Shown here piece by piece: positions 29,795 to 39,202 of a stretch of 64,000 nucleotides of DNA. Both the position numbers and the translations under genes were made by a program. Source of the stretch: Thiobacillus thioparus DSM 505 (GTDB taxonomy: Bacteria > Pseudomonadota > Gammaproteobacteria > Burkholderiales > Thiobacillaceae); NCBI RefSeq assembly GCF_000373385.1, contig NZ_KB891316.1, positions 62,001 to 126,000 on the forward strand, given 5' to 3'. The notes below the pieces were generated by a model. The model saw only the letters and a program-made list of their open reading frames with translations. It was not told the DNA's origin and made no database searches. Positions within the stretch are counted from its first letter, which is position 1. Each line of letters starts with the position of its first letter.

Positions 29795-31731
29795 TGCCGC
29801 CTCCACGCCTCGAACATCAATATATCCCACAGGTAGTACGACCAGTTGCGCCGCCCAGACAGATGTTCGTCCCATTTGTCGCGAATGAGGGAAGCCCGGA
29901 AATAACCGCTCGTCTCCAGACTGGATGCGTTCAACAGTTCCTCCGCCCAGCTCCTGAGCGGCCCCCGCAGCCAGACATCGAGCGGAATACCAAACCCCAT
30001 CTTGGGACGCTCGATCATTTCCTGCGGAACATGGCGGTACAACACCTGCCGCAACAGCCATTTGCTCTGTCCGTCGCGCAGTTTCATCGTGAGCGGTAGT
30101 GCCCAGGCAAACTCCAGAACGCGGTGATCCAGCAAAGGCACGCGCGTTTCGAGGGAGACCCCCATGGCGGCTCGATCCACCTTGGTCAGGATGTCGTCAG
30201 GCAGATAGCTCACCGTATCGAGATACATCATGCGATGAGTCAGATCAGGAACATTCGCCCACTGGCTGGCGTCGGTCAAAACGGTGGGGGGTTCGGTTCC
30301 ATATTTCACTATCTGTGTAGGCTGCTTCCAGTGGGATACCAGCCCCCAATAGATTTCCTCCGGATTGCGCACGGCCAGGATCTCAGCCAGTTTGTGCAGC
30401 TTGTCGCCGGGATTGGCATAGCGCAGATTCGCGGGAAGCATCCGTTCAAATTTCCTGAACACCGAATTCCAGGTGGTCGGTGGCAAGGTTGTCAGCACTC
30501 CAGCCACCGCTGCGCGAAGGGATTGCGGCAGCCAGCCCAGTCGCCGCCAGATGTTTTGGGCCCAGAAATAGCGGTTGTAGCCGCCAAACAGTTCGTCGCC
30601 GCCGTCGCCGGACAAACTCACTGTCACATGCTCGCGCGCTAGGCGCGACACCAAATAGGTAGGAATCTGCGAGGAATCCGCAAACGGTTCGTCGTAAAGC
30701 CCCGACAGCAGCGGGATCACCGCCTGCGCCTCTTCCGGCTTCACATAAAGCTCGGTGTGCTCGGTGCCCAGATGACGTGCCACCGCGTGGGCATGCTCCG
30801 CCTCGTTGTAGCCTGCTTCATTGAATCCGATGGTGAAGGTTTTCACCGGACGCTTGGACTGCGTCTGCATCAGCGCAACCACGGTACTTGAATCGATCCC
30901 TCCAGAAAGAAACGCCCCCAACGGCACATCCGCCAGCATCTGGCCCCTGATGCTCTGCCCGAGCACAGCCTCCAGAGCTTCGCACGCGTCGTTGTCGCTG
31001 CCTCGGAACAGGTTTGCCTGGCCGATCTCTGCCACTTCGCGTGCCGACCAATAGCTGACCGGATGAATCACACTCGAGCTTGCCAAGGCGGCACTCGCAT
31101 TGACCTGCAAGAAAGTCCCAGGCGGTAGCTTGTTGATTCCGCGGTAGATGGAATAAGGCACAGGCACATAGTTGTGCCGCAAAAACAGCGTCAGCGCGTC
31201 ACGGTTGATTACACCCTGGAAAGCCGGATGAGCCCGCAATGCCTTGAGTTCCGAGCCGAACAGTAGTACGCCATTCTGCCAGCCATAATAAAGCGGTTTT
31301 TCTCCTAATCGGTCACGTCCCAGCGTAAGCGTGCGGCTTTCGCGATCCCACAGCGCAATGGCGAACATCCCCACGCTCTTTTTAAGCGATGCCTCCACTC
31401 CCCAGCACTCAAAAGCCGCCAGTAGCGTCTCGGTATCGGAGTGTCCCCGCCACTTCCCATCTGGCAATGCTTCTCGCAATTCCAAGTGGTTGTATATCTC
31501 GCCATTGAAAACGATTACATAACGACCTGATGGCGACACCATGGGCTGGTGGCCGGCAGGAGACAGGTCTAGGATAGACAGGCGGCGATGCGCCAGTGCC
31601 ACTCCTGCTGGTTCATCCACCCAGACACCAGAATCATCGGGGCCACGGTGATAAAGGGCCGATGCCATCCGATCGGCAACAACAGCTGAGCCACTTGAAG
31701 AAGTCCCCAGAAAGCCAGTAATACCACACAT
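29785..31731 (-). CDS. asnB: asparagine synthase (glutamine-hydrolysing) family amidotransferase
   Basis: A 648-residue two-domain enzyme. The N-terminal class II glutaminase has nucleophile Cys2 (MCGITGFLG), VFNGEIYNHLELRE and a LIXR-like LGRDRLGEKPLYYG. The C-terminal synthetase domain has the PP-loop LSGGIDSSTVVALM and SLSGDGGDELFGGYNRYFW. In glycan loci such enzymes often amidate a uronic acid or another carboxyl of the polysaccharide rather than make free asparagine; that role is inferred from context. A second paralogue lies at 54234-56045. Confidence 0.87.
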   Translation of the reverse strand: MCGITGFLGTSSSGSAVVADRMASALYHRGPDDSGVWVDEPAGVALAHRRLSILDLSPAGHQPMVSPSGRYVIVFNGEIYNHLELREALPDGKWRGHSDTETLLAAFECWGVEASLKKSVGMFAIALWDRESRTLTLGRDRLGEKPLYYGWQNGVLLFGSELKALRAHPAFQGVINRDALTLFLRHNYVPVPYSIYRGINKLPPGTFLQVNASAALASSSVIHPVSYWSAREVAEIGQANLFRGSDNDACEALEAVLGQSIRGQMLADVPLGAFLSGGIDSSTVVALMQTQSKRPVKTFTIGFNEAGYNEAEHAHAVARHLGTEHTELYVKPEEAQAVIPLLSGLYDEPFADSSQIPTYLVSRLAREHVTVSLSGDGGDELFGGYNRYFWAQNIWRRLGWLPQSLRAAVAGVLTTLPPTTWNSVFRKFERMLPANLRYANPGDKLHKLAEILAVRNPEEIYWGLVSHWKQPTQIVKYGTEPPTVLTDASQWANVPDLTHRMMYLDTVSYLPDDILTKVDRAAMGVSLETRVPLLDHRVLEFAWALPLTMKLRDGQSKWLLRQVLYRHVPQEMIERPKMGFGIPLDVWLRGPLRSWAEELLNASSLETSGYFRASLIRDKWDEHLSGRRNWSYYLWDILMFEAWRRQWH

Positions 31732-31887
31732 CCATCAATCCTTCTTTAGCCCGTGGGCAAACAGATTTCTCGTTTCTAGAGCAGAGGCCAATTACAGGAT
31801 CCAGAGGCAATGTGTGGTGGTATCCCAGATTGGCACCACGCTGTTTATGAATTGGAATTTGTGTCTATCTTGTGTAAATCATGAAGA

Positions 31888-32976
31888 TCACCCAAGACTT
31901 GATCTGCTGGCTGCAGCACGTATGAGCGACAGCAATCTTGGCGAAGCCAGTTCCAAACTAAACTCCGCCTCTACCCTGGCACGCCCTTTCTTTCCCATTT
32001 CCGTACGCAGCAATGGATCTTCGATCAAACGTAATAAATAGCTCACCCACTCTTCCTCGTCTCCAGCAAGAAAGCCGTTGATACCGTGCCCGACGATTTT
32101 CTGGTTAACTCCTACCGGGGAAGCTACAACCGGTTTTCCACAAGCCATGTACTGAATCAACTTGTAACCACACTTGCCGCGTTCCCACGGACTGTCAAGT
32201 AAAGGCATGATACCCACATCAAAAGACTGGATCATGCCGACCTCGCCCGCTTCGCTCCACTCCATGTTCACAATGGGTAGATTGGCTTGCACTGGCACTT
32301 TGCCGCCCACTACAACCAGTCGAATTGACTTGCCCATCTGGCACAATTTGGACATGGCACCAAGAACGATATCTAGATAACGCTGTGTTGATGGGGAACC
32401 AATCCAACCGATGGTAACAACATCCGGTTGTGTATTGCATTGGGGCTGGTAGCGGGTAGTGTCCACTACGGTTGGCAAAATCTCCACTCGTTTCGCGCCT
32501 GCGGCCAACGCCCGTTCGGCAAGATATTGATTACCGGCAATGACCAGCTGTGAATCTGCCATGATCCGGTCGATTTTCCCGCCGAGCAGAGAGCGCACCC
32601 ACCGATTGCGGTGCAGATCATAGCGATGGAAGATGGCGTCATCGTAGTCCACAATATAGGGAACCCCACCCAAACCCAATACCATTTCCAGCCAGGCCGG
32701 CAACCAGGGAAAAGCCTCGTATTCCAGCCAAACCAGATCGTATTTCCTCGAACGCCATAAAGCAGAAACACGTTTCAGGTAGGCCATGGCGACCCCTGGC
32801 CAATCAGGTCCAGACCCCGCGTACAAACGCGTCAAATAATCATCGTCAAAGAGGGGGGCACTATCAACTTGGAGGCCTTGAGCCTCAAGGTAAGAGAGAA
32901 ACTGGTAGAAGCGGAGTCGGCTACTGGCACCGAGATTGGTGTAGCGGGCCAGAACAAGAACTTTTAAGCGCGGCAT
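31888..32976 (-). CDS. glycosyltransferase family 4 protein
   Basis: A 362-residue GT-B protein starting MPRLKVLVLARYTNLGASSR with a characteristic R-F-Y-Q-F segment. Later YIVDYDDAIFHRYD, VTIGWIGSPSTQRYLDIV, and GIMPLLDSPWERGKCGYKLIQYMACGKPVV (read as PLLDSPWERGKCGYK plus YMACGKPVVAS) fit GT4 enzymes. It stands 157 bases upstream of the asparagine-synthase gene; I see no clear regulatory signal in that gap. Confidence 0.85.
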   Translation of the reverse strand: MPRLKVLVLARYTNLGASSRLRFYQFLSYLEAQGLQVDSAPLFDDDYLTRLYAGSGPDWPGVAMAYLKRVSALWRSRKYDLVWLEYEAFPWLPAWLEMVLGLGGVPYIVDYDDAIFHRYDLHRNRWVRSLLGGKIDRIMADSQLVIAGNQYLAERALAAGAKRVEILPTVVDTTRYQPQCNTQPDVVTIGWIGSPSTQRYLDIVLGAMSKLCQMGKSIRLVVVGGKVPVQANLPIVNMEWSEAGEVGMIQSFDVGIMPLLDSPWERGKCGYKLIQYMACGKPVVASPVGVNQKIVGHGINGFLAGDEEEWVSYLLRLIEDPLLRTEMGKKGRARVEAEFSLELASPRLLSLIRAAASRSSLG

Positions 32977-33002
32977 CGAACGGGCTATTTTTTCCTGAGC
33001 CG

Positions 33003-33590
33003 TTACCTGACTTCATAACAGGGAACAATATGGCTCAGATTTTCCTCGTAGAACTCTTGCATATAGCCAACGCTGTTGAAAATAAGTCCAAACAATTTTT
33101 TGACCCCATGCCTAATAAAAAATGGGCGGGTTGATTTAAACACGAGATCGACAGCGATCAGATCAAATTGGATAGAGTGCTGATACGTCGGCACCTTACG
33201 ACTGAACAAAGACTCGCTTGCGTAATAACAAAACGTATACAGGCCAAAGAAGGTTCTATGAGTTGGATCAGAGTAAAAATAAGGATTTGAAAAATGGGGG
33301 ACCACTACTTCGAGATGGCCGCCCGGTCTCAAGACCCGAGCTATATTGCTAAGTAGCTCTTGAAAATTGGCTATATGTTCAAAGAAGTGGAACGAGTGAA
33401 CTGAGTCCACTGATTTTTCCGGAAACTTTCCAAGAACTTCGAAAATATCGCCAACTATATCCACACCCTCGTAATTAATGGCATCAATCCCTATGGCGCT
33501 CATCAGCTTTTTGTTAGGGCCACACCCCAATTCCAGCGCGACCTTATCGAGTTGATCCAGCCGATTCAAGAAATCGTTTTTATCCAGCAT
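33003..33590 (-). CDS. class I SAM-dependent methyltransferase
   Basis: A 195-residue protein with the SAM motif VALELGCGPNKKLM near residue 20, an SFHFFEHI segment and VLRPGGHLEVVVPHF. Start ATG at 33588-33590; an in-frame TTG two codons upstream is possible. Target unknown; probably a sugar or glycan end. Base composition is clearly AT-rich compared with flanking housekeeping genes. Confidence 0.8.
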   Translation of the reverse strand: MLDKNDFLNRLDQLDKVALELGCGPNKKLMSAIGIDAINYEGVDIVGDIFEVLGKFPEKSVDSVHSFHFFEHIANFQELLSNIARVLRPGGHLEVVVPHFSNPYFYSDPTHRTFFGLYTFCYYASESLFSRKVPTYQHSIQFDLIAVDLVFKSTRPFFIRHGVKKLFGLIFNSVGYMQEFYEENLSHIVPCYEVR

Positions 33591-33602
33591 TTTCAATGCG
33601 TG

Positions 33603-34454
33603 TCAAAGTCGAGGAAAATTTTTTATTAATCGCGCAATGAAAATCAATACTTGCAAAAACTTGTGTTTTTCCGTTTCCAATTGCACCTGAAACCCCTCGC
33701 ACAAACCCCGGGCGAGATTAGAGTTCGAAACCCCACCAGTGGCAAAGCGGCCCATGACAACATCTGATTCGACACCCCGTAACCATGAATAAAAGAGCTT
33801 TTTAATGAACAATCCGTCAGCACACAATGTGTAACGTGTTGAATAGGGACCAAGCTGATCATGTACTCTGGTTCGAATCAGCATACCTACACTATGCCCA
33901 TTAACCATGGCATGAGCCCCAAGCCATCCCTTACTTGGGCGCATCCCTTTCCTTAGCCTATTCCCCAGCCACATTGAGGCCACGACGAAATCAACCTCAG
34001 CGTGCTTCAACTGGGTATTTACAACTTGTTGTATTGCATCATCAAATAGTTCATCGTCGCACCCGAGCACAAGGTAATATTCACCGGACACCCTGCTTAT
34101 AGCCTTATTGAAAGCATCATAAATCCCACAGTCTGGTTCACTCAGCCAATAATCAATTGTATGTTCATATTTTTTGATTATGTCCAATGTGCCGTCAGCA
34201 GAGGCACCGTCAATGATGACATATTCCACATTATCGTAGGTCTGCCTCGCCACACACTGAATGGCATTTTCCAATATGGCCGCACCATTGAAGACAACCG
34301 TAATAACTGTGATCAGTGGCTTCCCAGGTTCGGATTTCTTATTCACTCCCTGGAGACGCGTGCCACCCTCCTGTTTCACAATCAAGGAAGAACTGGCAGT
34401 CAGTTGGAGCGTTGGCATCTCGGAATTCAACCCCGCGCGGCCTAATATATGCAT
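33603..34454 (-). CDS. glycosyltransferase family 2 protein
   Basis: GT-A fold enzyme. Core LITVITVVFNGAAILENAI, YVIIDGASADGTLDIIKKY, a DCGIYDAFNKAI motif and YLVLGCDDELF with the DxD-like CDDE. The 283-residue reading frame has an unusual 40-residue N-terminal extension; homologues usually begin just before the LITVIT strand, so the true start may be an internal GTG near residue 38. AT-rich. Confidence 0.83.
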   Translation of the reverse strand: MHILGRAGLNSEMPTLQLTASSSLIVKQEGGTRLQGVNKKSEPGKPLITVITVVFNGAAILENAIQCVARQTYDNVEYVIIDGASADGTLDIIKKYEHTIDYWLSEPDCGIYDAFNKAISRVSGEYYLVLGCDDELFDDAIQQVVNTQLKHAEVDFVVASMWLGNRLRKGMRPSKGWLGAHAMVNGHSVGMLIRTRVHDQLGPYSTRYTLCADGLFIKKLFYSWLRGVESDVVMGRFATGGVSNSNLARGLCEGFQVQLETEKHKFLQVLIFIARLIKNFPRL

Positions 34455-34500
34455 GCTCGACGATGGATTTTAGGTGGCAGGTCAGGAAGAGTCGGCGCTG

Positions 34501-35445
34501 TCAAAGCGGGATCCTTGTCACAGGAAAGAGTTTTCGTATTTGCCCATAAGCAAAACGCGTTCGGGTTCTAAGTTTGCTTAATAACGTTCGTCTTTGTTGT
34601 GGCCGTATTTCGAATCCATTTTGCAGCAATATCTCGACGGCTTTTCGCAATTCGGCGACATAGCCTGCATATACAAAACTCAAGGTCACGCGTGGCAGCG
34701 TATAGGGTCCCAAAAATACTGCGAATGCTCTTCTGGAATATTTTTCAATTCTTAAAGATTGAAAATGCCACACGATTCCATTTCCGTAGGGGAATCTCGT
34801 AGCATTCCACGGCGCGAGTGCCAACTCTTTGTCATTTAGGACATGGACAGAGTCTGGAAATCGCTCAGGCCAGTCATCCAAATATTTCTGATCCCCAAAC
34901 TTTCCGTCCTCAAATCGTGCATAGCACCATTCAAGGCACCGCTCTTCCCACCACTTTCTAACTGTCTCGCCACCATCCCGTGTAAAGGTCATGAATTGCA
35001 CACAATACTGTCCCGAAGTGGACGTTGCGTCGTTCTCCGGGGCATAAGCATGATCAGTTATCAGCACGTGCTTACCGGATGCCTCGAACTCTCTGAAGAT
35101 TGGCGCCGGGTGCTTCCGAAACCACAGGTCAGCATCCAGGTAGGTCACACGGGTAACGGTAGAATCGGCGTCGAAAACAAATCGAGGCGCGAATGGCGTC
35201 AATGTCCAGCAATACTCGCCCTTGGTGCGAGTGGGTTTAACATGCTTGAGTTCTTCAGTCTCTAATTGATCGAGTTTAAGCAGCCGCAGATTTGGCAGAC
35301 GCAGCTTGCTCAATATCTCATGCGTTTCGTTATCCACGCACAATACCCATAGCGTGTAGTCCTTTACATGCCGCTCCATGGACATGTGTAGTGCTAGTCC
35401 CTGGGGCAGGAACAGGCTATCGAACAGGGTGACGTAGTGTTCCAT
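34501..35445 (-). CDS. GT-A type glycosyltransferase (GT8-like)
   Basis: A 314-residue protein with a metal-binding DxD in YLDADLWFRKHP. Later conserved features are DHAYAPENDATSTSGQYCVQ and FGDQKYLDDWPERFP, typical of GT-A enzymes found in O-antigen loci and annotated loosely as family 8. The ATG shares one base with the stop of the aminotransferase gene (TAATG), so the two are coupled. Donor and acceptor unknown. Confidence 0.72.
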   Translation of the reverse strand: MEHYVTLFDSLFLPQGLALHMSMERHVKDYTLWVLCVDNETHEILSKLRLPNLRLLKLDQLETEELKHVKPTRTKGEYCWTLTPFAPRFVFDADSTVTRVTYLDADLWFRKHPAPIFREFEASGKHVLITDHAYAPENDATSTSGQYCVQFMTFTRDGGETVRKWWEERCLEWCYARFEDGKFGDQKYLDDWPERFPDSVHVLNDKELALAPWNATRFPYGNGIVWHFQSLRIEKYSRRAFAVFLGPYTLPRVTLSFVYAGYVAELRKAVEILLQNGFEIRPQQRRTLLSKLRTRTRFAYGQIRKLFPVTRIPL

Positions 35446-36548
35446 TATCTGGCCCGGAACCCATTGACGGCGGCTACGACCTGGGCGACGTCATCATCGG
35501 ACATCTGCGGGTGACAGGGTAACGACAGGCAAGTTGCCGCATGCTGTTCACACGCAGCTAAGCCGAGCGGGTCATGCTGGATCGTCCTGCACGGTTCTTG
35601 ATGGTGAACCGGAATGGGGTAGTGAATGAACGACTGAACATGCTGCTGCTGCAAGTGGGTTTGCAAGGCTTCACGCTGCTCGCAGGTAATTGCAAAGAGA
35701 TGATATACGTGTGCTTCAGCCTCTTCGGGAGCGGCAAGTTGCTGAATGGCTGGGTTATGAATGCCGGCGCGATAAGCTTTAGCGATCTGGCGACGACGTT
35801 CGGTAAACTCCGACAACCATTTTAGTCGTTCGGTCAGCATGGCCGCGTGGATTTCGTCCAAGCGGCTGTTTAGCCCCAGCTCAGTGTGGTGGTAGCGTAC
35901 GCTCTGGCCATAGTTGCGCAGCCGGCAGGCGCGTTGGGCCAATGTTTCATCTTGGGTAACGACCATGCCGGCATCGCCGGGAGCGCCCAGGTTTTTAGTA
36001 GGGTAGAAGCTATACGCGCCAGCTGCGCCAAAGCTGCCTGCTACTTTACCTCGCCAAGTTGCCAGATGGGCCTGGGCGCAATCTTCAATCAACTGAATAC
36101 CGTACTTGGTACTGAACGCCACCCAACCATCCATCGATCTGACTTGCCCATATAGATGCACCAGCACAATGGCCTTGGTCTTGGATGAAACACAACGGCT
36201 CGCGCTTTCCATCGAGAGAAGCGCGGTTTTCGGATCGATATCGGCTAAGACGGGTGTCGCGCCCGCACGCAAGATGGCAAGGACTGTAGCAAAGGCCGTC
36301 ATAGGCGTGGTGATCACCTCATCGCCGGGGCCGATGTCGAGTGCACGCAAGGCTATCTCGATTGCGTCCATCCCGTTGCCCACCCCGACGCCATGTTTCA
36401 CGCCACACGCGGATGCCCACTGTCTTTCGAATGCAACGACCTCATTGCCCAGCACATACCAGCCTGATTCCAGCACGCGCCGTACGGCGCCTAACATCGC
36501 CTCACGCAACTCGTGCGGCTCAGCCTTGAAATCGTTCATCAAGATCAT
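35445..36548 (-). CDS. DegT/DnrJ/EryC1/StrS family sugar aminotransferase
   Basis: PLP enzyme of 367 residues that transaminates a nucleotide-linked keto sugar. ALDIGPGDEVITTPMTAFAT, LIEDCAQAHLATWRGKVAGS and the PLP lysine in YPTKNLGAPGDAGMV are canonical. Start ATG at 36546-36548 overlaps the SDR stop by four bases (ATGA). The GT-A gene follows directly. It is distinct from the PseC homologue at 48579-49736, so a second amino sugar is likely made here. Confidence 0.87.
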   Translation of the reverse strand: MILMNDFKAEPHELREAMLGAVRRVLESGWYVLGNEVVAFERQWASACGVKHGVGVGNGMDAIEIALRALDIGPGDEVITTPMTAFATVLAILRAGATPVLADIDPKTALLSMESASRCVSSKTKAIVLVHLYGQVRSMDGWVAFSTKYGIQLIEDCAQAHLATWRGKVAGSFGAAGAYSFYPTKNLGAPGDAGMVVTQDETLAQRACRLRNYGQSVRYHHTELGLNSRLDEIHAAMLTERLKWLSEFTERRRQIAKAYRAGIHNPAIQQLAAPEEAEAHVYHLFAITCEQREALQTHLQQQHVQSFIHYPIPVHHQEPCRTIQHDPLGLAACEQHAATCLSLPCHPQMSDDDVAQVVAAVNGFRAR

Positions 36549-37561
36549 TGATCGTTGTTCCAATAATGCATGTGGTTGGCTTGGTAATAAGCCATCGTTC
36601 TTTGTAAGCCCTCACGCAAATCAATCTTGGGTTGCCAGCCCAACTCATGGGTAATCAGTGAAAAATCACTGTAGTAATCACCAATGTCGATAGCCTTGCG
36701 CTCCGGCGGAAACGGGATCAATTCATAGCCGCCGCCAATTTTCAGTTCATTTCCCAGCTCGACCATCATTTCGGCCAGCGCCTTAAGGCCAACAACCTCC
36801 GAACTGCCCAGGTTGTATATCTTGCCATTGGCATCATCACTGGCCCCAGCGAGCAATAAGGCTTCGACGCAATCATCCACATAGTTGAAGTCGCGCAATT
36901 GCAGGCCGTCTCCAAACACCCTGATAGGCTTCCCCTCGATCAGCAAACGCACCCAGATGCCGAGGAAGGTTTGCCGCGCATCCTTGACTCGCATACCTGG
37001 TCCGTAAGTATTGGTAAGACGCAGCGCACAAGCACGAATTCCATAAACATTGTTGTAGAGAAGGTGATACCACTCCCCTGCAAGCTTGTTGATGCCATTA
37101 ACATCCACAGGTCGGATCGGGTGTTTCTCATCCACAGGCAAATAATCCGGCTTGCCGTAAAGCTGGCGTGTACTCGCGAAAACAATCTTGATTCCTGGAT
37201 TGCTCTTACGGCAGGCTTCCAAAATCGCAAGTTGTGCCGCAGCGTTGATATCCAGATCAGTCTGAGGATCGGACATCGAGTCAAGATGGCTGGTCTGCCC
37301 CGCGAGATTGAATAGGAAATCCTTGCCCTGGAGCAGGTAGGCCATGGCAAACGGGTCGCGCACGTCGCAGACATTCACGGTTAGCTTGTCGCGAATATCG
37401 TCGATGTTGAATGGGTTTCCTCCGTATTGGGGGATAAGGCTATCAACCAGCGTGACTTCCGCTCCTTGCGCCACCAGAGCGCGGGCGAGATTCGAACCAA
37501 TAAAGCCAAGGCCGCCGGTGATCAGAACACGCTTTTTAAGATAACTTTCTGACAACATCAT
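36545..37561 (-). CDS. NAD-dependent epimerase/dehydratase (extended SDR)
   Basis: A 338-residue SDR with Rossmann motif VLITGGLGFIGSNLARAL, NLAGQTSHLDSM, the catalytic-type INKLAGEWYH region and LRLTNTYGPGMRV. These proteins act on nucleotide sugars (GDP- or UDP-linked). The classical YxxxK is not obvious: the run is GINKLAGEWY, so the exact chemistry is uncertain. Overlaps with both neighbours by four bases put it in one translational unit with the DegT aminotransferase and a methyltransferase. Confidence 0.83.
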   Translation of the reverse strand: MMLSESYLKKRVLITGGLGFIGSNLARALVAQGAEVTLVDSLIPQYGGNPFNIDDIRDKLTVNVCDVRDPFAMAYLLQGKDFLFNLAGQTSHLDSMSDPQTDLDINAAAQLAILEACRKSNPGIKIVFASTRQLYGKPDYLPVDEKHPIRPVDVNGINKLAGEWYHLLYNNVYGIRACALRLTNTYGPGMRVKDARQTFLGIWVRLLIEGKPIRVFGDGLQLRDFNYVDDCVEALLLAGASDDANGKIYNLGSSEVVGLKALAEMMVELGNELKIGGGYELIPFPPERKAIDIGDYYSDFSLITHELGWQPKIDLREGLQRTMAYYQANHMHYWNNDQ

Positions 37562-38286
37562 TCGGCTCTCTTTCTGGCCAATACCACTTGATCGAGATAC
37601 AAGTCAGGGTTGGCGGGTAATAGCTTGCCCAATACAATTCCCATCAAATTAAACGGCGCGATAACAAAGGCACAGACCAACAAATTTACTTTCGCGTTTG
37701 AGGTTTGCAATGCCTTGTATAGATATGCATTGATCAGCTGAAATAGCACTCGCACATCGGCATTCGTCTTGCGTTGCTCGTCTACGGCAAATCCGTTCCG
37801 TTCTAGCAAACTTCGCAAGCCGAACGACGAATATCGCGCGTAGTCCCATGGCTGTTCATGCTCATCCCAGACAAACGGAACCGTCATTAACAATTTCCCG
37901 CCCGGTTTGAGAACACGAGAAATCTCCTGAAGAAATTGATCCGGGTTGAAAACGTGCTCAAGAACCTGGTTACAGATGACTCCGTCATACGACAACGCAT
38001 CGAACGGAAACGTATTCCCGTCGTAAAAATAATCTGCGCGCTTAGCAATGCGATTTACCGGAGTGTCATACTCCAGCCCGATATAATCGGACGCATAGAG
38101 AAACAACTCTCGATAAGGCTTAAAGCCACACCCTACATCTAACAGGCTACCATTCATCTTCGGCGCAAAACGGACCATTTCCCGGTGCAACTCTTTACGT
38201 GCGAGATAGAATGGGTTTAGCCAAATACCGAGAAGTCCCGGATCAAACTGCTGCCGAAGAAAATATTTTTTTACCCGCTCAAACAT
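37558..38286 (-). CDS. class I SAM-dependent methyltransferase
   Basis: A 242-residue methyltransferase: SLLDVGCGFKPYRELFL (motif I near residue 48), CNQVLEHVFNPDQFL, and VLKPGGKLLMTVPFVWDEHE. A hydrophobic C-terminal stretch (VNLLVCAFVIAPFNLMGIVL) may contact the membrane. It overlaps the hypothetical gene upstream by eight bases and the SDR by four. Confidence 0.82.
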   Translation of the reverse strand: MFERVKKYFLRQQFDPGLLGIWLNPFYLARKELHREMVRFAPKMNGSLLDVGCGFKPYRELFLYASDYIGLEYDTPVNRIAKRADYFYDGNTFPFDALSYDGVICNQVLEHVFNPDQFLQEISRVLKPGGKLLMTVPFVWDEHEQPWDYARYSSFGLRSLLERNGFAVDEQRKTNADVRVLFQLINAYLYKALQTSNAKVNLLVCAFVIAPFNLMGIVLGKLLPANPDLYLDQVVLARKRAE

Positions 38287-39202
38287 TTAAAGAACGTCGC
38301 CGGAGTCCAATCCTGTGCAAAACTGCGCCTCCAATTCGCCGCGCCATCGTATACGTGAATGTGCGCACAAAACTCCAAGTAAAGTAGTTTCGCAGAATCG
38401 CCCGTCTCAACTCTTGAGGTGAAAGCAGATGGTTTGTGCCCATCTCTTCATTAATTGAAGTGCTGTTGATTGAAAGCAGAAAATTTTTGTCAAACCTGAA
38501 ACTCGTTTCAATGTATTCTTTTGATAGGTGCGGATTTCCCAAGTTTTTAACTTGAGACGGCAACTCTAAATGGTGAAGATTTAAACCCAAGTACCCGGCA
38601 TAAATCACCCCGCTCCCCAGATCGCTAAAAATACAATGCTTCTTATCGTAAACGTTAAGAATAAAATTTCTCAGGAAATTTTCATCAAAAAGATTCCCAT
38701 TTGACACCACATTGAAGCCGAAGCTTTTATACACACTTACTGTATGCGGATCCATGTCAAGGTAATACAACATTACAGTGATAGGCTTAAAGTCATCGCC
38801 CAACTGATCCAATGCCCGCGCAAAGCTATCAACAGAGTACTCTGTCTTTGCGAAGTGCGAAGAGTGCGGTGGGATACAAATACTTCCGTTCTTTTCCTTT
38901 GGAGGTAACTCGTTTTTAATAGACTCCATTAGGTAACAAAAAAACGATCCAACAATTCTAATTCTATCTCTCGGATAGAACCTAATCATTTCCCTTGCAA
39001 TGCGCTCAGACCATACCCAAATTTCAGGCGGTTTTGCAACCGCCTCAAAGTCATGTACGTCTCGATGCCACCCATGATGAATAGCGACTGGAAATGGAAG
39101 GAATTTTGGCAACTGCGCATAGCCAAGCATGATTTCCTTAATTCCATAGAAACGAGCACCTGGATACATTTCAATAGCATTCCCGATTACACGGCAACTC
39201 AA
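38279..39202 (-). CDS. hypothetical protein in glycan locus, no recognised domain
   Basis: I do not recognise this 307-residue protein. It has no signal peptide and no clear membrane segment. Visible features are an AIHHGWHRDVHD segment near residue 40, WVWSERIAREMIRFYPRDRIR, CIPPHSSHFAKTEYSVDSF, and a basic C-terminal tail (RRIGGAVLHRIGLRRRSLNV). The alternation of short hydrophobic strands suggests a GT-B-like fold, which is speculation. The start is TTG at 39200-39202, overlapping the upstream stop as TTGA. Very AT-rich (for example 16 G/C in bases 38641-38700), so probably acquired. Confidence 0.6.
   Translation of the reverse strand: MSCRVIGNAIEMYPGARFYGIKEIMLGYAQLPKFLPFPVAIHHGWHRDVHDFEAVAKPPEIWVWSERIAREMIRFYPRDRIRIVGSFFCYLMESIKNELPPKEKNGSICIPPHSSHFAKTEYSVDSFARALDQLGDDFKPITVMLYYLDMDPHTVSVYKSFGFNVVSNGNLFDENFLRNFILNVYDKKHCIFSDLGSGVIYAGYLGLNLHHLELPSQVKNLGNPHLSKEYIETSFRFDKNFLLSINSTSINEEMGTNHLLSPQELRRAILRNYFTWSFVRTFTYTMARRIGGAVLHRIGLRRRSLNV

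Noticed and set aside
31732-31887. Possible promoter and small hairpin (GTGGT/ACCAC) upstream of the first asparagine synthase gene
   Set aside because: Hexamers match consensus poorly and the stem is only five bases; not enough to call.
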